From Clostridiales bacterium (lineage in GTDB: Bacteria > Bacillota > Clostridia > Oscillospirales > Oscillospiraceae), in assembly GCA_004558115.1 (NCBI GenBank), contig SFDT01000034.1:1-17887 (forward strand): DNA of 17,887 nucleotides, given 5' to 3'. The notes under the pieces are model-generated. The model was given only the letters and a program-made list of their open reading frames with translations, did not search any database and was not told where the DNA came from. A program made the position numbers and the translations under genes. Positions 6,305 to 13,526 of the stretch are shown here, in pieces (within the stretch, counting starts at the first letter, position 1; every line of letters starts with the position of its first letter).

Positions 6305-6344
6305 CAGCCCCGGATGGTTTTCGTCCGGGGCTGTCCTTATTTTT
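6304..6344 (+). terminator. Hairpin copy 2 with T-run, terminator
   Basis: Arms 6304-6316 and 6322-6334 pair with one G-U wobble around GTTTT, followed on the plus strand by CCTTATTTTTTC. The 33-base block is identical to 6109-6141 except for one base. It ends just before the stop codon of the Cys-rich FeoB partner on the other strand and probably serves both directions. Confidence 0.82.
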
Positions 6345-6468
6345 TCTGTTTTCCGCAGCTGGCGCAGCAGCCGTCACAGCTGCCGCAGCAGCCGCCCTTG
6401 TTCCGGATGCAGGACCGCAGGGCCAGTACCAGCCAGGCGCCGAGGCCGGCCAAAATCAAAAGCTCCAT
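6337..6468 (-). CDS. FeoB-associated Cys-rich membrane protein
   Basis: A 43-residue protein has one hydrophobic segment (about 2-19) and then a tight cysteine cluster (positions 20, 27, 28, 31, 34, 35 and 38; pattern CCGSCDGCCASC). Short proteins of this design are commonly encoded next to FeoB in Firmicutes and are presumed membrane partners of the ferrous iron channel. The cysteines may bind iron or another metal, which is inference. The start at 6468 uses an AAGGAGG site that overlaps the feoB stop codon (TAA at 6479-6481), so translation is probably coupled to feoB. It is the last gene of the feo operon. Confidence 0.85.
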   Translation of the reverse strand: MELLILAGLGAWLVLALRSCIRNKGGCCGSCDGCCASCGKQKK

Positions 6469-6478
6469 AGGCGCCTCC

Positions 6479-8485
6479 TTACACCAGCAGCAATGCGGCG
6501 CGGTACACCAGGAAAGACACCACCCAGGCCACGGCGCACTGGCTGAGGGCCACACCGGCGGCCTTCCAGCCGGAGCCCAACTCCCGTTTCACCGCGGAGA
6601 TGGCGGCCACGCAGGGGGTATACAGCAGGGTGAACACCAGGAAGCTGGCGGCGGTGACAGTGGTGAACAGGCTCCCCAGAGCCTCCACGGTCACATCGGT
6701 GCCGGCGCCGGTGAGGATGCCCAGGGTGGAGATGACGGACTCCTTGGCGATGAAGCCGGTGATGAGGGCGGTGGAAACACGCCAGTCGCCGAAGCCCAGA
6801 GGGGCGAACAGCGGCGCCAGAACGGTGCCCACGGTGGCCAGCAGGCTGTTGGCGCTGTCCGTCACCAGGTTCAGCCGTGTGTCGAAGGTCTGGAGGAACC
6901 AGACGATGATGGTGGCCACAAAAATGATGGTGAAGGCCCGGGTCAGGAAATCCTTGGCCTTGTCCCAGCACAGCTGCCACACGCTCTTGGCGGAGGGGAA
7001 GCGGTAGTTGGGCAGTTCCATGACGAAGGGCACGGGATTGCCCCGGAAAGCCGTGGCGCCCAGCAGCTTGGCGGCAATGATGCCCACCAGGATGCCGGTA
7101 AGGTACAGAGCGATCATCACCAGCGCCGCGTACCGGGGGAAGAAGGCGGCGGTAAAGACGCCGTAAATGGGGATCTTGGCGGAGCAGCTCATGAAGGGCG
7201 TCAGCAAAATGGTCATGCGGCGGTCCCGCTCCGAGGCCAGGGTCCGGGTGGACATGATGGCGGGGACGGAGCAGCCGAAGCCGATGAGCATGGGCACGAT
7301 GCTGCGGCCGGACAGGCCGATCTTCCGCAGCAGCTGGTCCATGACGAAGGCCACCCGGGCCATGTAGCCGGTGTCCTCCAGAATAGACAGGAAAAAGAAC
7401 AGCACCACGATGATGGGCAGGAAGCTCAGCACGCTGCCCACACCGGCGAACACGCCGTCGATGACCAGACTGTGGACCACCGGGTTCAGTCCGTAGGCCG
7501 TCAGGCCCGCGTCCACCGCGGCAGTCAGGGAATCGATGCCGGCCGCCAGCAGGTCCGACAAAAAGGCGCCGATGACATTGAAGGTCAGATAGAAGATGGC
7601 CAGCATAATGCCGAAGAACAGGGGCAGGGCCAGGTACTTGTTGGTGACCACCCGGTCGATGGCCTCGCTGCGGGCCCGCTCTTTGGACTCCCGGCATTTG
7701 ACCACCGTTTTTTCACAGACGTTCTCGATAAAATTGTACCGCATGTCCGCCAGGGCGGCGTTGCGGTCCATGCCGCACTCGCTCTCCATCTCCTGGACGC
7801 TGTGCTCCAGGAGCTCCAGCTCGTTCTGATCCAGCTCCAGCCGGGTGCGGATGTCCTCGTCTTCCTCAATGAGCTTGGTGGCGGCGAAGCGCACCGGCAG
7901 CCGGGCGGCCTCGGCGTGGTCCTCGATCTGATGGACCACCGCGTGGATGCAGCGGTGGACGGGACCGGGAGAGCAGAAGTCGTATACCGCTGGGTAGACC
8001 CGGTTTTTGGCGGTGAGGACGGCGATCTTCACCAACTCGTCCACACCTTCGTTCTTCACGGCGGAGATGGGCACCACCGGGATGCCCAGGGCCCGGCTCA
8101 TGCCCTGGATGTCGATGGTGCCGCCGTTGGCGGTCACCTCATCCATCATGTTCAGGGCCAGCACCATGGGAATGCGCATCTCCATGAGCTGCAAGGTCAG
8201 ATACAGGTTCCGCTCAATGTTGGTGGCGTCCACGATGTTGATAAGGCCGTCGGAATGCTGGTTCAAAATGAAATCCCGGGTGACGATCTCCTCCGGGGTG
8301 TAAGGGCGGATGGAGTAGATGCCGGGCAGGTCCACCACGGTGCAGTCCTTCTGCCCCCGGATCTCACCGGACTTCTGGTCCACGGTGACGCCGGGGAAGT
8401 TGCCCACGTGCTGGTTGGAGCCGGTGAGCTGGTTAAAGAGGGTGGTCTTGCCGCAGTTTTGGTTGCCGGCCAGTGCGAAGATCAT
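6479..8485 (-). CDS. feoB: Ferrous iron transporter B
   Basis: FeoB imports Fe(II) across the inner membrane through a core regulated by an N-terminal G protein domain. The 668-residue length is within the family range. GTPase motifs are G1 GNQNCGKT (7-14), G2 with T34 in PGVTVD, G3 DLPG (52-55), G4 NMMD (112-115) and G5 SAV (141-143). A helical linker spans about 200-275. The membrane core follows, with EDTGYMAR (370-377), GFGCSVPAI (402-410, C405) and MSCSAKIPIY (432-441, C434), the conserved gate segments. Its ATG overlaps the feoA stop as ATGA. The feo promoter upstream carries operator-like palindromes. The gene is intact and the identification is secure. Confidence 0.98.
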   Translation of the reverse strand: MIFALAGNQNCGKTTLFNQLTGSNQHVGNFPGVTVDQKSGEIRGQKDCTVVDLPGIYSIRPYTPEEIVTRDFILNQHSDGLINIVDATNIERNLYLTLQLMEMRIPMVLALNMMDEVTANGGTIDIQGMSRALGIPVVPISAVKNEGVDELVKIAVLTAKNRVYPAVYDFCSPGPVHRCIHAVVHQIEDHAEAARLPVRFAATKLIEEDEDIRTRLELDQNELELLEHSVQEMESECGMDRNAALADMRYNFIENVCEKTVVKCRESKERARSEAIDRVVTNKYLALPLFFGIMLAIFYLTFNVIGAFLSDLLAAGIDSLTAAVDAGLTAYGLNPVVHSLVIDGVFAGVGSVLSFLPIIVVLFFFLSILEDTGYMARVAFVMDQLLRKIGLSGRSIVPMLIGFGCSVPAIMSTRTLASERDRRMTILLTPFMSCSAKIPIYGVFTAAFFPRYAALVMIALYLTGILVGIIAAKLLGATAFRGNPVPFVMELPNYRFPSAKSVWQLCWDKAKDFLTRAFTIIFVATIIVWFLQTFDTRLNLVTDSANSLLATVGTVLAPLFAPLGFGDWRVSTALITGFIAKESVISTLGILTGAGTDVTVEALGSLFTTVTAASFLVFTLLYTPCVAAISAVKRELGSGWKAAGVALSQCAVAWVVSFLVYRAALLLV

Positions 8486-8712
8486 GCCTGCTTCACCTCC
8501 ACCTGGATGTTCCGGGCGTCCTCCTTCCGCAGGGACAGGGCGTAGCCCCGCACCCGCAGCTCGATGGGGTCTCCCAAGGGCGCGATTTTTTCCACCCGGA
8601 CGGTGGTCTTGGGGATGAGCCCCATATCCAGCAGCCGCAGCCGCAGCGCGCCGGCGCCGCCCACGGCGGTGATGACAGCCTCCTGTCCCAGAGGCAGCAG
8701 ATCCAAAGTCAT
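8482..8712 (-). CDS. feoA: FeoA-domain protein
   Basis: A 76-residue SH3-like protein of the FeoA family, a small cytoplasmic partner that is thought to modulate FeoB. The family pattern of short beta strands is seen in LPLGQEAVITAV, then LRLRLLDMGLIPKTTVRV and IELRVRGYALSLRKEDA. The segment LLDMGLIPKT is the typical FeoA core. The start at 8712 follows a GGAGGG site. Its stop overlaps the feoB start by 4 bases, so feoA-feoB translation is coupled. It is the first gene of a three-gene operon. Confidence 0.95.
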   Translation of the reverse strand: MTLDLLPLGQEAVITAVGGAGALRLRLLDMGLIPKTTVRVEKIAPLGDPIELRVRGYALSLRKEDARNIQVEVKQA

Positions 8713-8728
8713 ATGTATCCCTCCAAAA

Positions 8729-8781
8729 AGTTAGCCTTTTCTAACTACGGAAAGTTTACCACGACTAACTTTCTCCGTCAA
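8729..8781 (-). promoter_or_regulatory. feo promoter with two operator-like palindromes
   Basis: On the minus strand, -35 TTGACG (8776-8781) and -10 TAAACT (8753-8758) are 17 bases apart. On the plus strand AGTTAG-N6-CTAACT (8729-8746) is a perfect inverted repeat downstream of the -10. A related AGTTTA-N6-CTAACT (8753-8770) covers the -10 and spacer, with identical geometry and a 24-base offset. Two sites over the promoter and start suit a metal-dependent repressor of the DtxR/MntR or Fur type; the regulator is inferred. Confidence 0.65.
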
Positions 8782-8848
8782 ATAGAAAACTGCAAAAAAA
8801 GCGGGAAAACTTTTCTTGTGGATTTGTATAAGACGCAGAGAACGCGCC

Positions 8849-8877
8849 TTGCCGCAGGCGCGGCAGTGTGGTAAACT
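8849..8877 (+). promoter_or_regulatory. Candidate promoter of the glyoxalase-like gene
   Basis: The -35 TTGCCG (8849-8854) and -10 TAAACT (8872-8877) are 17 bases apart. Transcription would start only about 10 bases before the ATG at 8895, leaving a very short leader that still holds the GAGGTGA site. Confidence 0.55.
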
Positions 8878-8894
8878 GGACCTGAGGTGATTAT

Positions 8895-9260
8895 ATGCTG
8901 ACATTCAACCATTTTAACTTTAATGTTTCCGACCTGGACAAGTCCCTTCAGTTTTACAAAGATGCCCTGGGCCTGGAGCCGGTGCGCCGGACGGAGGCGG
9001 AGGACGGCAGCTTCGTCATTGTATTCCTGGGCGACGGGCAGACGGACTTCCGCCTGGAGCTGACATGGCTGCGGGACCATCCCCAGAAGTATGACCTGGG
9101 GGAATGCGAGTTCCACCTGGCCCTGCGGGCGGACGATTACGAGGCGGCCCATCAGCGCCATGAGGAGATGGGCTGCATCTGCTTTGAAAATCCCAAGATG
9201 GGCATTTACTTCATTTCCGACCCCGACGGCTACTGGATCGAGATCATCCCTACAAGATAA
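8895..9260 (+). CDS. VOC-family glyoxalase I-like protein
   Basis: A 121-residue cytoplasmic protein of the vicinal oxygen chelate superfamily, two beta-alpha-beta-beta-beta modules per chain. The four likely metal ligands H6, E55, H74 and E116 fall at nearly the same places as in bacterial glyoxalase I. The ending ISDPDGYWIEIIP is the family signature. Lactoylglutathione lyase-type detoxification of methylglyoxal is the best guess, but many VOC proteins act on other substrates, and Clostridia often lack glutathione. The start has a GAGGTGA site. It is a single-gene unit with its own promoter and a following terminator, divergent from the feo operon. Confidence 0.88.
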   Translation: MLTFNHFNFNVSDLDKSLQFYKDALGLEPVRRTEAEDGSFVIVFLGDGQTDFRLELTWLRDHPQKYDLGECEFHLALRADDYEAAHQRHEEMGCICFENPKMGIYFISDPDGYWIEIIPTR

Positions 9261-9276
9261 AATCGGAAATAAAGAG

Positions 9277-9310
9277 GCACGCCGCGGAACTTCCGCGGCG
9301 TGCTGTTTTT
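9277..9310. terminator. Terminator between convergent genes
   Basis: Eleven-base arms (9277-9287 and 9293-9303) enclose AACTT and are followed on the plus strand by TGTTTTTG. It lies 16 bases after the stop of the glyoxalase-like gene and before the end of the minus-strand anti-sigma gene. On the minus strand the tail CTCTTTATTTCC may also serve that gene. Confidence 0.88.
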
Positions 9311-9318
9311 GTCTGCCG

Positions 9319-10734
9319 TCAGCTGACAGGGAACTCCTGGCCGTCGATGATGACGGCGGTGATATCCGAGAGGTCGATGGGCTGGTCGAACACGTTCCCT
9401 ACCGTGATGACCGTCACAAAGAGGCCCGCCTCATTGGGGACGGGAGAGGAGCCGCTCCCGACGCCCCAGTGCAGAGGCTGGTCCGTCAGAGAACCGTCCC
9501 GGCGGCGGAGCTGGACGCCCCAGTCCCTTGGGATGAGATTAAAATTGAGCGTTTCCCCCTCCGGCACATCTTCTGTGGCGGTAAAGTCCGCTGACCAGGA
9601 CAGGGGGGAGAGCCGAAGGCCCGTCAGGGTCAGCCTGGGGTCAAACAGCTCCGCGTCTCCCACCCAGTAAAGGGAGAGGTCCTCATATTGCAGCGTCCAG
9701 GACTGTTCCCACTTTCCCGCCACCACGGCGTCGAAATCCGGCACCAGATAAGCCGTCAGCATCTGGTCCCCGTGCTCCCCGTCATAGGTCACCACCTTGC
9801 TGCCGTCTGTTTTCACGCTGACGGTGAACCCCTCGGAATACGCGATGGCTGACTTCTCCGGGGCTAGGGCGGCCAGGTCCGCCTCCGTAATATCCCAGCG
9901 CACCGTCCCGTCCGGGTCGATGATGGTGGTGTACGGTTTTCCCGCCTCACCGGCCAGCTGCACGATTTCGTCCTCCGTGTACCGGTGGGGCGTGCCGTAA
10001 TTTTCAACGGTCACCGTGACGGTCTGGCCGTTCAGGTCTTCCTGCCCGTATAGCTTTACAGTCAGCAGGTAGATGATGGACCGGTCCGTCCGCTCCAGGA
10101 CCTTCTCGCTCCAGCTGTATCCGTCGGCGCCGTCAAAGGACACATTGAACGTGTCGAACTCCAGGTATTCGCTGGCTGGCACCTCCTCCGGAAAATCGAA
10201 CCGCAGCTTGATATAGAGACAGGCCGGGTCTCCCAGCGTTTGCAGCACGGTCATGCGGACATCCTGGTCCTCCGCTGTCTGCTCCACCGCCTGAACGGCG
10301 GGGCGCAGCCGCTGGGCCTGACCTTGGCTGACCTGCAGCGTGCTGGCAATCTGCGCATCCAGCTCCGGAGGCTCCGGCGCTGGTTCCGGATTCGGCGCGG
10401 GGGCGGGCTTCTCCGTGTGGACAGGAGGCGTCTCCGCTTCCGGCGCGGGTGCCGGCTCCGATACTTGCTCCTCGGCGGGCTTCCGGATGCCCAGGGCTGC
10501 GGAGAGCCGGCCCGCGGTGACATAGTCCGCCGCGGTGACGGCACTGACGGACAGGGCGCAGATAACGGCGGCAATCAGAAAGCACCGGAGGGGAGTGCGC
10601 CTTTTGACAGGCTGCCCGGCCTGCTCGCCGATGCGGGAAAGGGTGCGGACCTTGACGGCCTCCAGGTTGAACGGGGGCTGCCGGTCCAGAAGGGCATCCA
10701 GCTCCTGTTCGGTGGGGATACGGTTTTCAGTCAC
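9319..10734 (-). CDS. Membrane-anchored putative anti-sigma factor
   Basis: A 471-residue protein with a short cytoplasmic N-terminal region (1-49), one membrane helix (about 51-69, CFLIAAVICALSVSAV), a Pro/Ala/Glu-rich linker (about 86-124) and a large extracytoplasmic beta-rich region. The gene overlaps the end of an ECF sigma factor gene, the usual arrangement for sigma/anti-sigma pairs. The layout resembles DUF4179-type anti-sigma proteins of Clostridia. The exact family is uncertain and no zinc-binding HxxxCxxC motif is seen. I prefer the GTG start at 10734, because AAAGGGG lies 8 bases upstream. GTG 10743 is possible but abuts the ribosome binding site. The outer region may sense an envelope signal, which is inference. 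Confidence 0.78.
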   Translation of the reverse strand: MTENRIPTEQELDALLDRQPPFNLEAVKVRTLSRIGEQAGQPVKRRTPLRCFLIAAVICALSVSAVTAADYVTAGRLSAALGIRKPAEEQVSEPAPAPEAETPPVHTEKPAPAPNPEPAPEPPELDAQIASTLQVSQGQAQRLRPAVQAVEQTAEDQDVRMTVLQTLGDPACLYIKLRFDFPEEVPASEYLEFDTFNVSFDGADGYSWSEKVLERTDRSIIYLLTVKLYGQEDLNGQTVTVTVENYGTPHRYTEDEIVQLAGEAGKPYTTIIDPDGTVRWDITEADLAALAPEKSAIAYSEGFTVSVKTDGSKVVTYDGEHGDQMLTAYLVPDFDAVVAGKWEQSWTLQYEDLSLYWVGDAELFDPRLTLTGLRLSPLSWSADFTATEDVPEGETLNFNLIPRDWGVQLRRRDGSLTDQPLHWGVGSGSSPVPNEAGLFVTVITVGNVFDQPIDLSDITAVIIDGQEFPVS

Positions 10735-11269
10735 AGCAGACACCCCTTTCCAGTAAAAGTTGTTTCAGTCTTTTCCGGCCCCGGTGGAGCCGTACCCGCA
10801 GCGTGGAGGCATTCTGCCCCGTGACGGCGGCGATCTCCTCCACAGTCTGTTCCAAATAGTAAAACCGGATGAATAGCGCCCGGTCCTCCGGGGCCATGGC
10901 GTTGATGGCGTGCCGCAGGGCGGCGGTCTGCTCCGCCGTTTCTGCCTGCTGCTCGGGCAGGGGAGCGTTATCCACCAGCTCCCGGTCCTCCGGAAGCGCC
11001 TCCGCCGGATGGAACTGCCGCAGCTTTTGCCGGGCGGCATTTCTGGCAATGGCCGCCAGATAGGGCTTCACCTCGCCCTCCAGATGCTCCCGGTTATTCC
11101 ACAGGCTGACGAATACATCGGAAAGCGCTTCCTCCATATCCTCGGCGGGCAGTGTGCGGTTCAGATAAGCCGCGATGATTTTGGCCGCGTAGGCCGCGTA
11201 CCGGTCCATGGCTTCTTCCAGGGCCGCGGGGTCTCCCAGGCGCAGCCTGGCTGAGAGATCGTCTTTCAC
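10727..11269 (-). CDS. ECF-type RNA polymerase sigma factor
   Basis: A 180-residue sigma-70 family protein with only regions 2 and 4. Region 2 spans about 21-85 (AEDMEEALSDVFVSLWNN, then KPYLAAIARNAARQKLR). Region 4 spans about 119-170 (EDRALFIRFYYLEQTVEEIA, then the helix-turn-helix GQNASTLRVRLHRGRKRL). It would direct RNA polymerase to a small stress or envelope regulon. Translation starts at GTG 11269 behind AGAAGGTG. Its end overlaps the anti-sigma gene by 8 bases, implying cotranslation and stoichiometric control. A SigW-like promoter upstream suggests autoregulation. Confidence 0.93.
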   Translation of the reverse strand: MKDDLSARLRLGDPAALEEAMDRYAAYAAKIIAAYLNRTLPAEDMEEALSDVFVSLWNNREHLEGEVKPYLAAIARNAARQKLRQFHPAEALPEDRELVDNAPLPEQQAETAEQTAALRHAINAMAPEDRALFIRFYYLEQTVEEIAAVTGQNASTLRVRLHRGRKRLKQLLLERGVCCD

Positions 11270-11312
11270 AGGGCACCTTCTCTCTGCGTGTTTTCTTCAG
11301 CGTTCACTTCCC

Positions 11313-11341
11313 TATATGCGCGGCGGAAGCCTGCCGTTTCA
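11313..11341 (-). promoter_or_regulatory. Possible autoregulated ECF promoter
   Basis: On the minus strand TGAAAC (11336-11341) is followed after 17 bases by CATATA (11313-11318). TGAAAC is the -35 of Bacillus SigW-type promoters, and the -10 CATA is near the CGTA consensus. It sits about 45 bases before the sigma factor start. A good sigma-A promoter is not evident here, which makes autoregulation plausible but unproven. Confidence 0.4.
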
Positions 11342-11350
11342 CTTGCCCGC

Positions 11351-11390
11351 AAAAAAAATCCGCCGCAGAACAAACTGTCCTGCGGCGGAT
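11351..11390 (-). terminator. lysA terminator
   Basis: On the minus strand the arms ATCCGCCGCAG (11380-11390) and CTGCGGCGGAT (11358-11368) enclose an 11-base loop. They are followed by a run of eight T. The stem begins 8 bases after the lysA stop codon. It is a textbook intrinsic terminator and insulates the sigma factor operon. Confidence 0.95.
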
Positions 11391-11398
11391 GAAGCGGT

Positions 11399-12655
11399 TT
11401 ACCATACCAGGGGAGCGAAATAATCCTCCACGGTCTCGGCCCGCCGGATGAGTTCCACGCTGCCGTCCTGGCGGAGCAGCAGCTCGGCGGAGCGGAGCTT
11501 GCCGTTGTAATTGTAGCCCATGGAATGGCCGTGGGCGCCGGCATCGTGGATGACCAGCAGGTCCCCCATGTCGATCTTGGGCAGCATCCGGTCCACGGCG
11601 AACTTGTCGTTGTTCTCGCACAGGCTGCCCACCACGTCGTACTTGTGGTCGCAGGGGGCGTCCTCCTTGCCCATGACGGTGATGTGGTGATAGGAGCCGT
11701 ACATGGCGGGGCGCATCAGGTTGCAGGCGCAGGCGTCCACGCCGATGTACTCCTTGTAAATGTGCTTTTCATGGATGGCCCGGGTGACCAGGTGGCCGTA
11801 GGGGGCCAGCATGAACCGGCCCAGCTCCGTGTACAGGGACACATCGCCCATGCCGGCGGGCACCAGGATCTCCTCATAGGCCTTCCGGACGCCCTCGCCG
11901 ATGACGGCAATGTCGTTGGCGGGCTGCTCGGGGCGGTAGGGGATGCCCACGCCGCCGGAGAGGTTGATAAAGGTGATGTGGACGCCGGTCTCCCGCTTCA
12001 GCTCCACCGCCAGCTGGAACAGGATGCGGGCCAGGGCGGGATAATACTCGTTGGAAAGGGTGTTGGAGGCCAGGAAGGAGTGGATACCGAACTCCTTGGC
12101 GCCCAGCTGGGACAGCCGCCGGAAGGCCTCGGCCATCTGCTCGTGGGTCATGCCGTACTTGGCGTCGCCGGGGTTGTCCATCACCTGGAAGCCCTCCCGG
12201 GTCTCGCCCAGAGTGAACATGCCGCCGGGATTGAAGCGGCAGCAGATCTTTTCCGGCACATGGCCCACAGAATCCACCAGAAAGTCCACCATGGTCAGGT
12301 CGTCCAGGTTGATGATGGCGCCCAGCTCGTCCGCCAGGCGGAACTCCCCGGCGGGGGTGTCGTTGGAGGAGAACATGATGTGCTCCCCGGTGACGCCGCA
12401 CCGCTGGGCCATCAAAAGCTCTGTCATGGAAGAGCAGTCGCAGCCGCAGCCCTCCTCTTTCAAAATTTTCAAAATGGCGGGGGTGGGGGTGGCCTTCACG
12501 GCGAAATACTCCCGGTAGCCGGGGTTCCAGGCAAAGGCGGCTCTCAGGCGGCGGGCGTTTTCCCGGATGCCTGCTTCATCGTAAATATGAAACGGCGTGG
12601 GATAGTGGGCGGCGATGGCCTCCAGCTGCTCCTTGGTGACAAACGGTTTTTTCAT
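11399..12655 (-). CDS. lysA: Diaminopimelate decarboxylase-like PLP enzyme
   Basis: A fold-type III PLP decarboxylase, expected to convert meso-diaminopimelate to lysine, the last step of lysine synthesis. The start at 12655 (418 residues) is chosen because GAGG lies 8 bases upstream; the in-frame TTG at 12661 is too close to it. The PLP lysine is K54 in FAVKATPTP. Also visible are INLSGGVGIPY (230-240), the phosphate-binding glycines, ELGRFM (277-282), the catalytic SLCENND (344-350, C346) and DAGAHGHSMGYNYNG (371-385). FAVKAT in place of the common LKAN, and CGCDCSSMTEL, mark a divergent LysA branch. An ornithine- or carboxynorspermidine-type substrate cannot be fully excluded. It is a single-gene unit with its own promoter and terminator. 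Confidence 0.88.
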   Translation of the reverse strand: MKKPFVTKEQLEAIAAHYPTPFHIYDEAGIRENARRLRAAFAWNPGYREYFAVKATPTPAILKILKEEGCGCDCSSMTELLMAQRCGVTGEHIMFSSNDTPAGEFRLADELGAIINLDDLTMVDFLVDSVGHVPEKICCRFNPGGMFTLGETREGFQVMDNPGDAKYGMTHEQMAEAFRRLSQLGAKEFGIHSFLASNTLSNEYYPALARILFQLAVELKRETGVHITFINLSGGVGIPYRPEQPANDIAVIGEGVRKAYEEILVPAGMGDVSLYTELGRFMLAPYGHLVTRAIHEKHIYKEYIGVDACACNLMRPAMYGSYHHITVMGKEDAPCDHKYDVVGSLCENNDKFAVDRMLPKIDMGDLLVIHDAGAHGHSMGYNYNGKLRSAELLLRQDGSVELIRRAETVEDYFAPLVW

Positions 12656-12713
12656 GGACAAGACCTCGATCCTACACTGCGGCCGCGGCGGCGGGCCGGC
12701 ACGAATATTTCTT

Positions 12714-12743
12714 ATTCTACGGTGAAAGAGGGCCGTATGTCAA
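12714..12743 (-). promoter_or_regulatory. Sigma-A promoter of lysA
   Basis: On the minus strand, the consensus -35 TTGACA (12738-12743) and -10 TAGAAT (12714-12719) are 18 bases apart. The leader to the ATG at 12655 is about 50 bases and unusually GC-rich (12679-12700). No lysine riboswitch is visible in it. Confidence 0.78.
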
Positions 12744-12837
12744 GAAATTTGGGAAATAAAGGAGAAAACCGGGCGCTTTTTGACAAAACCGGCGGGGGTT
12801 GTCCTTTTGTGACGATATTCTTTTGAAAAAACAACCC

Positions 12838-12866
12838 TTGCCTTTCCGGGACCCGCACAGTACAAT
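12838..12866 (+). promoter_or_regulatory. Promoter of the yedF operon
   Basis: The -35 TTGCCT (12838-12843) and -10 TACAAT (12861-12866) are 17 bases apart, about 43 bases before yedF. Upstream, GGGTTGT (12796-12802 region) and ACAACCC (12831-12837) are complementary arms about 28 bases apart; they could be a binding site or chance. Confidence 0.75.
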
Positions 12867-12908
12867 GGAGGAAATAAAACGCCTGCGGGCGGGAAAAGAG
12901 GAACGCAC

Positions 12909-13526
12909 ATGGCAAACATCGTTGTGAACGCGGTAGGGGAACAGTGCCCCATTCCGGTGGTGAAGGCCACCCGCGCCCTGCGGGAAATGACGGAGCCGGG
13001 GACACTGGAGGTCCATGTGGACAATGAGATCGCCGTTCAGAACCTGACCCGGATGGCCGGAGGAAATCACCTGCCTGTCCGCTCGGAGAAAATAGGAGAG
13101 AAGGAGTTCGTGGTCACCATGGAGGTGGCGGAGCCGGCGGGCGAGACGCCCCGGCAGGAGCCGGAGCTTGTCTGCGTGCCGGACAGCCGGGGGGACTTCC
13201 TGGTGGCGGTGGACACCGATGTCATGGGCCGGGGCAGCGACGAGCTGGGCCGGACGCTGATGAAGGGCTTCCTCTTTGCCGTCAGCCAGCTGCCGCGGCT
13301 GCCGAAGACCATGCTGTTTTATAACGGCGGCGCCCGTCTGACCACGGAGGGCTCCGCCTCCCTGGAGGACCTGAAGAACATGGAGGCCCAGGGTGTGGAG
13401 ATCCTCACCTGCGGCACGTGCCTGAACCACTATGGCCTGACGGAGCAGCTGGCGGTGGGCTCCGTCACCAATATGTACACGATTGTGGAAAAGCTGGCGG
13501 GGGCCGGAAAGGTCATCAAGCCGTGA
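12909..13526 (+). CDS. yedF: Selenium metabolism protein YedF
   Basis: A 205-residue two-domain sulfurtransferase-like protein. The N-terminal TusA/SirA-like domain (1-75) has the CPIP motif (C13-P16), whose cysteine can carry a persulfide or perselenide. The C-terminal DsrE-like domain (about 95-205) contains TCGTCLNHYG with a CxxC pair (C168, C171). This fusion is the YedF type associated with selenium-using bacteria. It is the first gene of an operon; its stop overlaps the next start as GTGA (13523-13526). The next genes, a cysteine desulfurase-like enzyme and DUF3343, would supply and pass on the chalcogen atom. Selenium rather than sulfur is inferred from family context, since selD and selA are not in the window. 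Confidence 0.92.
   Translation: MANIVVNAVGEQCPIPVVKATRALREMTEPGTLEVHVDNEIAVQNLTRMAGGNHLPVRSEKIGEKEFVVTMEVAEPAGETPRQEPELVCVPDSRGDFLVAVDTDVMGRGSDELGRTLMKGFLFAVSQLPRLPKTMLFYNGGARLTTEGSASLEDLKNMEAQGVEILTCGTCLNHYGLTEQLAVGSVTNMYTIVEKLAGAGKVIKP

Noticed and set aside
6314..8545. 743-codon open frame on the plus strand opposite feoB
   Set aside because: It is an antisense shadow of feoB, rich in Gly, Gln and His as expected from GC-biased third positions, without a recognisable domain or ribosome binding site.
8844..8861. GCGCCT/AGGCGC hairpin upstream of the glyoxalase-like gene
   Set aside because: It has a short stem and no T-run, and it overlaps the -35 of the predicted promoter. There is no upstream gene on that strand for it to terminate.
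9384..9397. Possible second-type LexA site, CGAACACGTTCC
   Set aside because: The half-sites GAAC and GTTC are separated by 2 bases instead of 4, and it lies inside the coding region of the anti-sigma gene.
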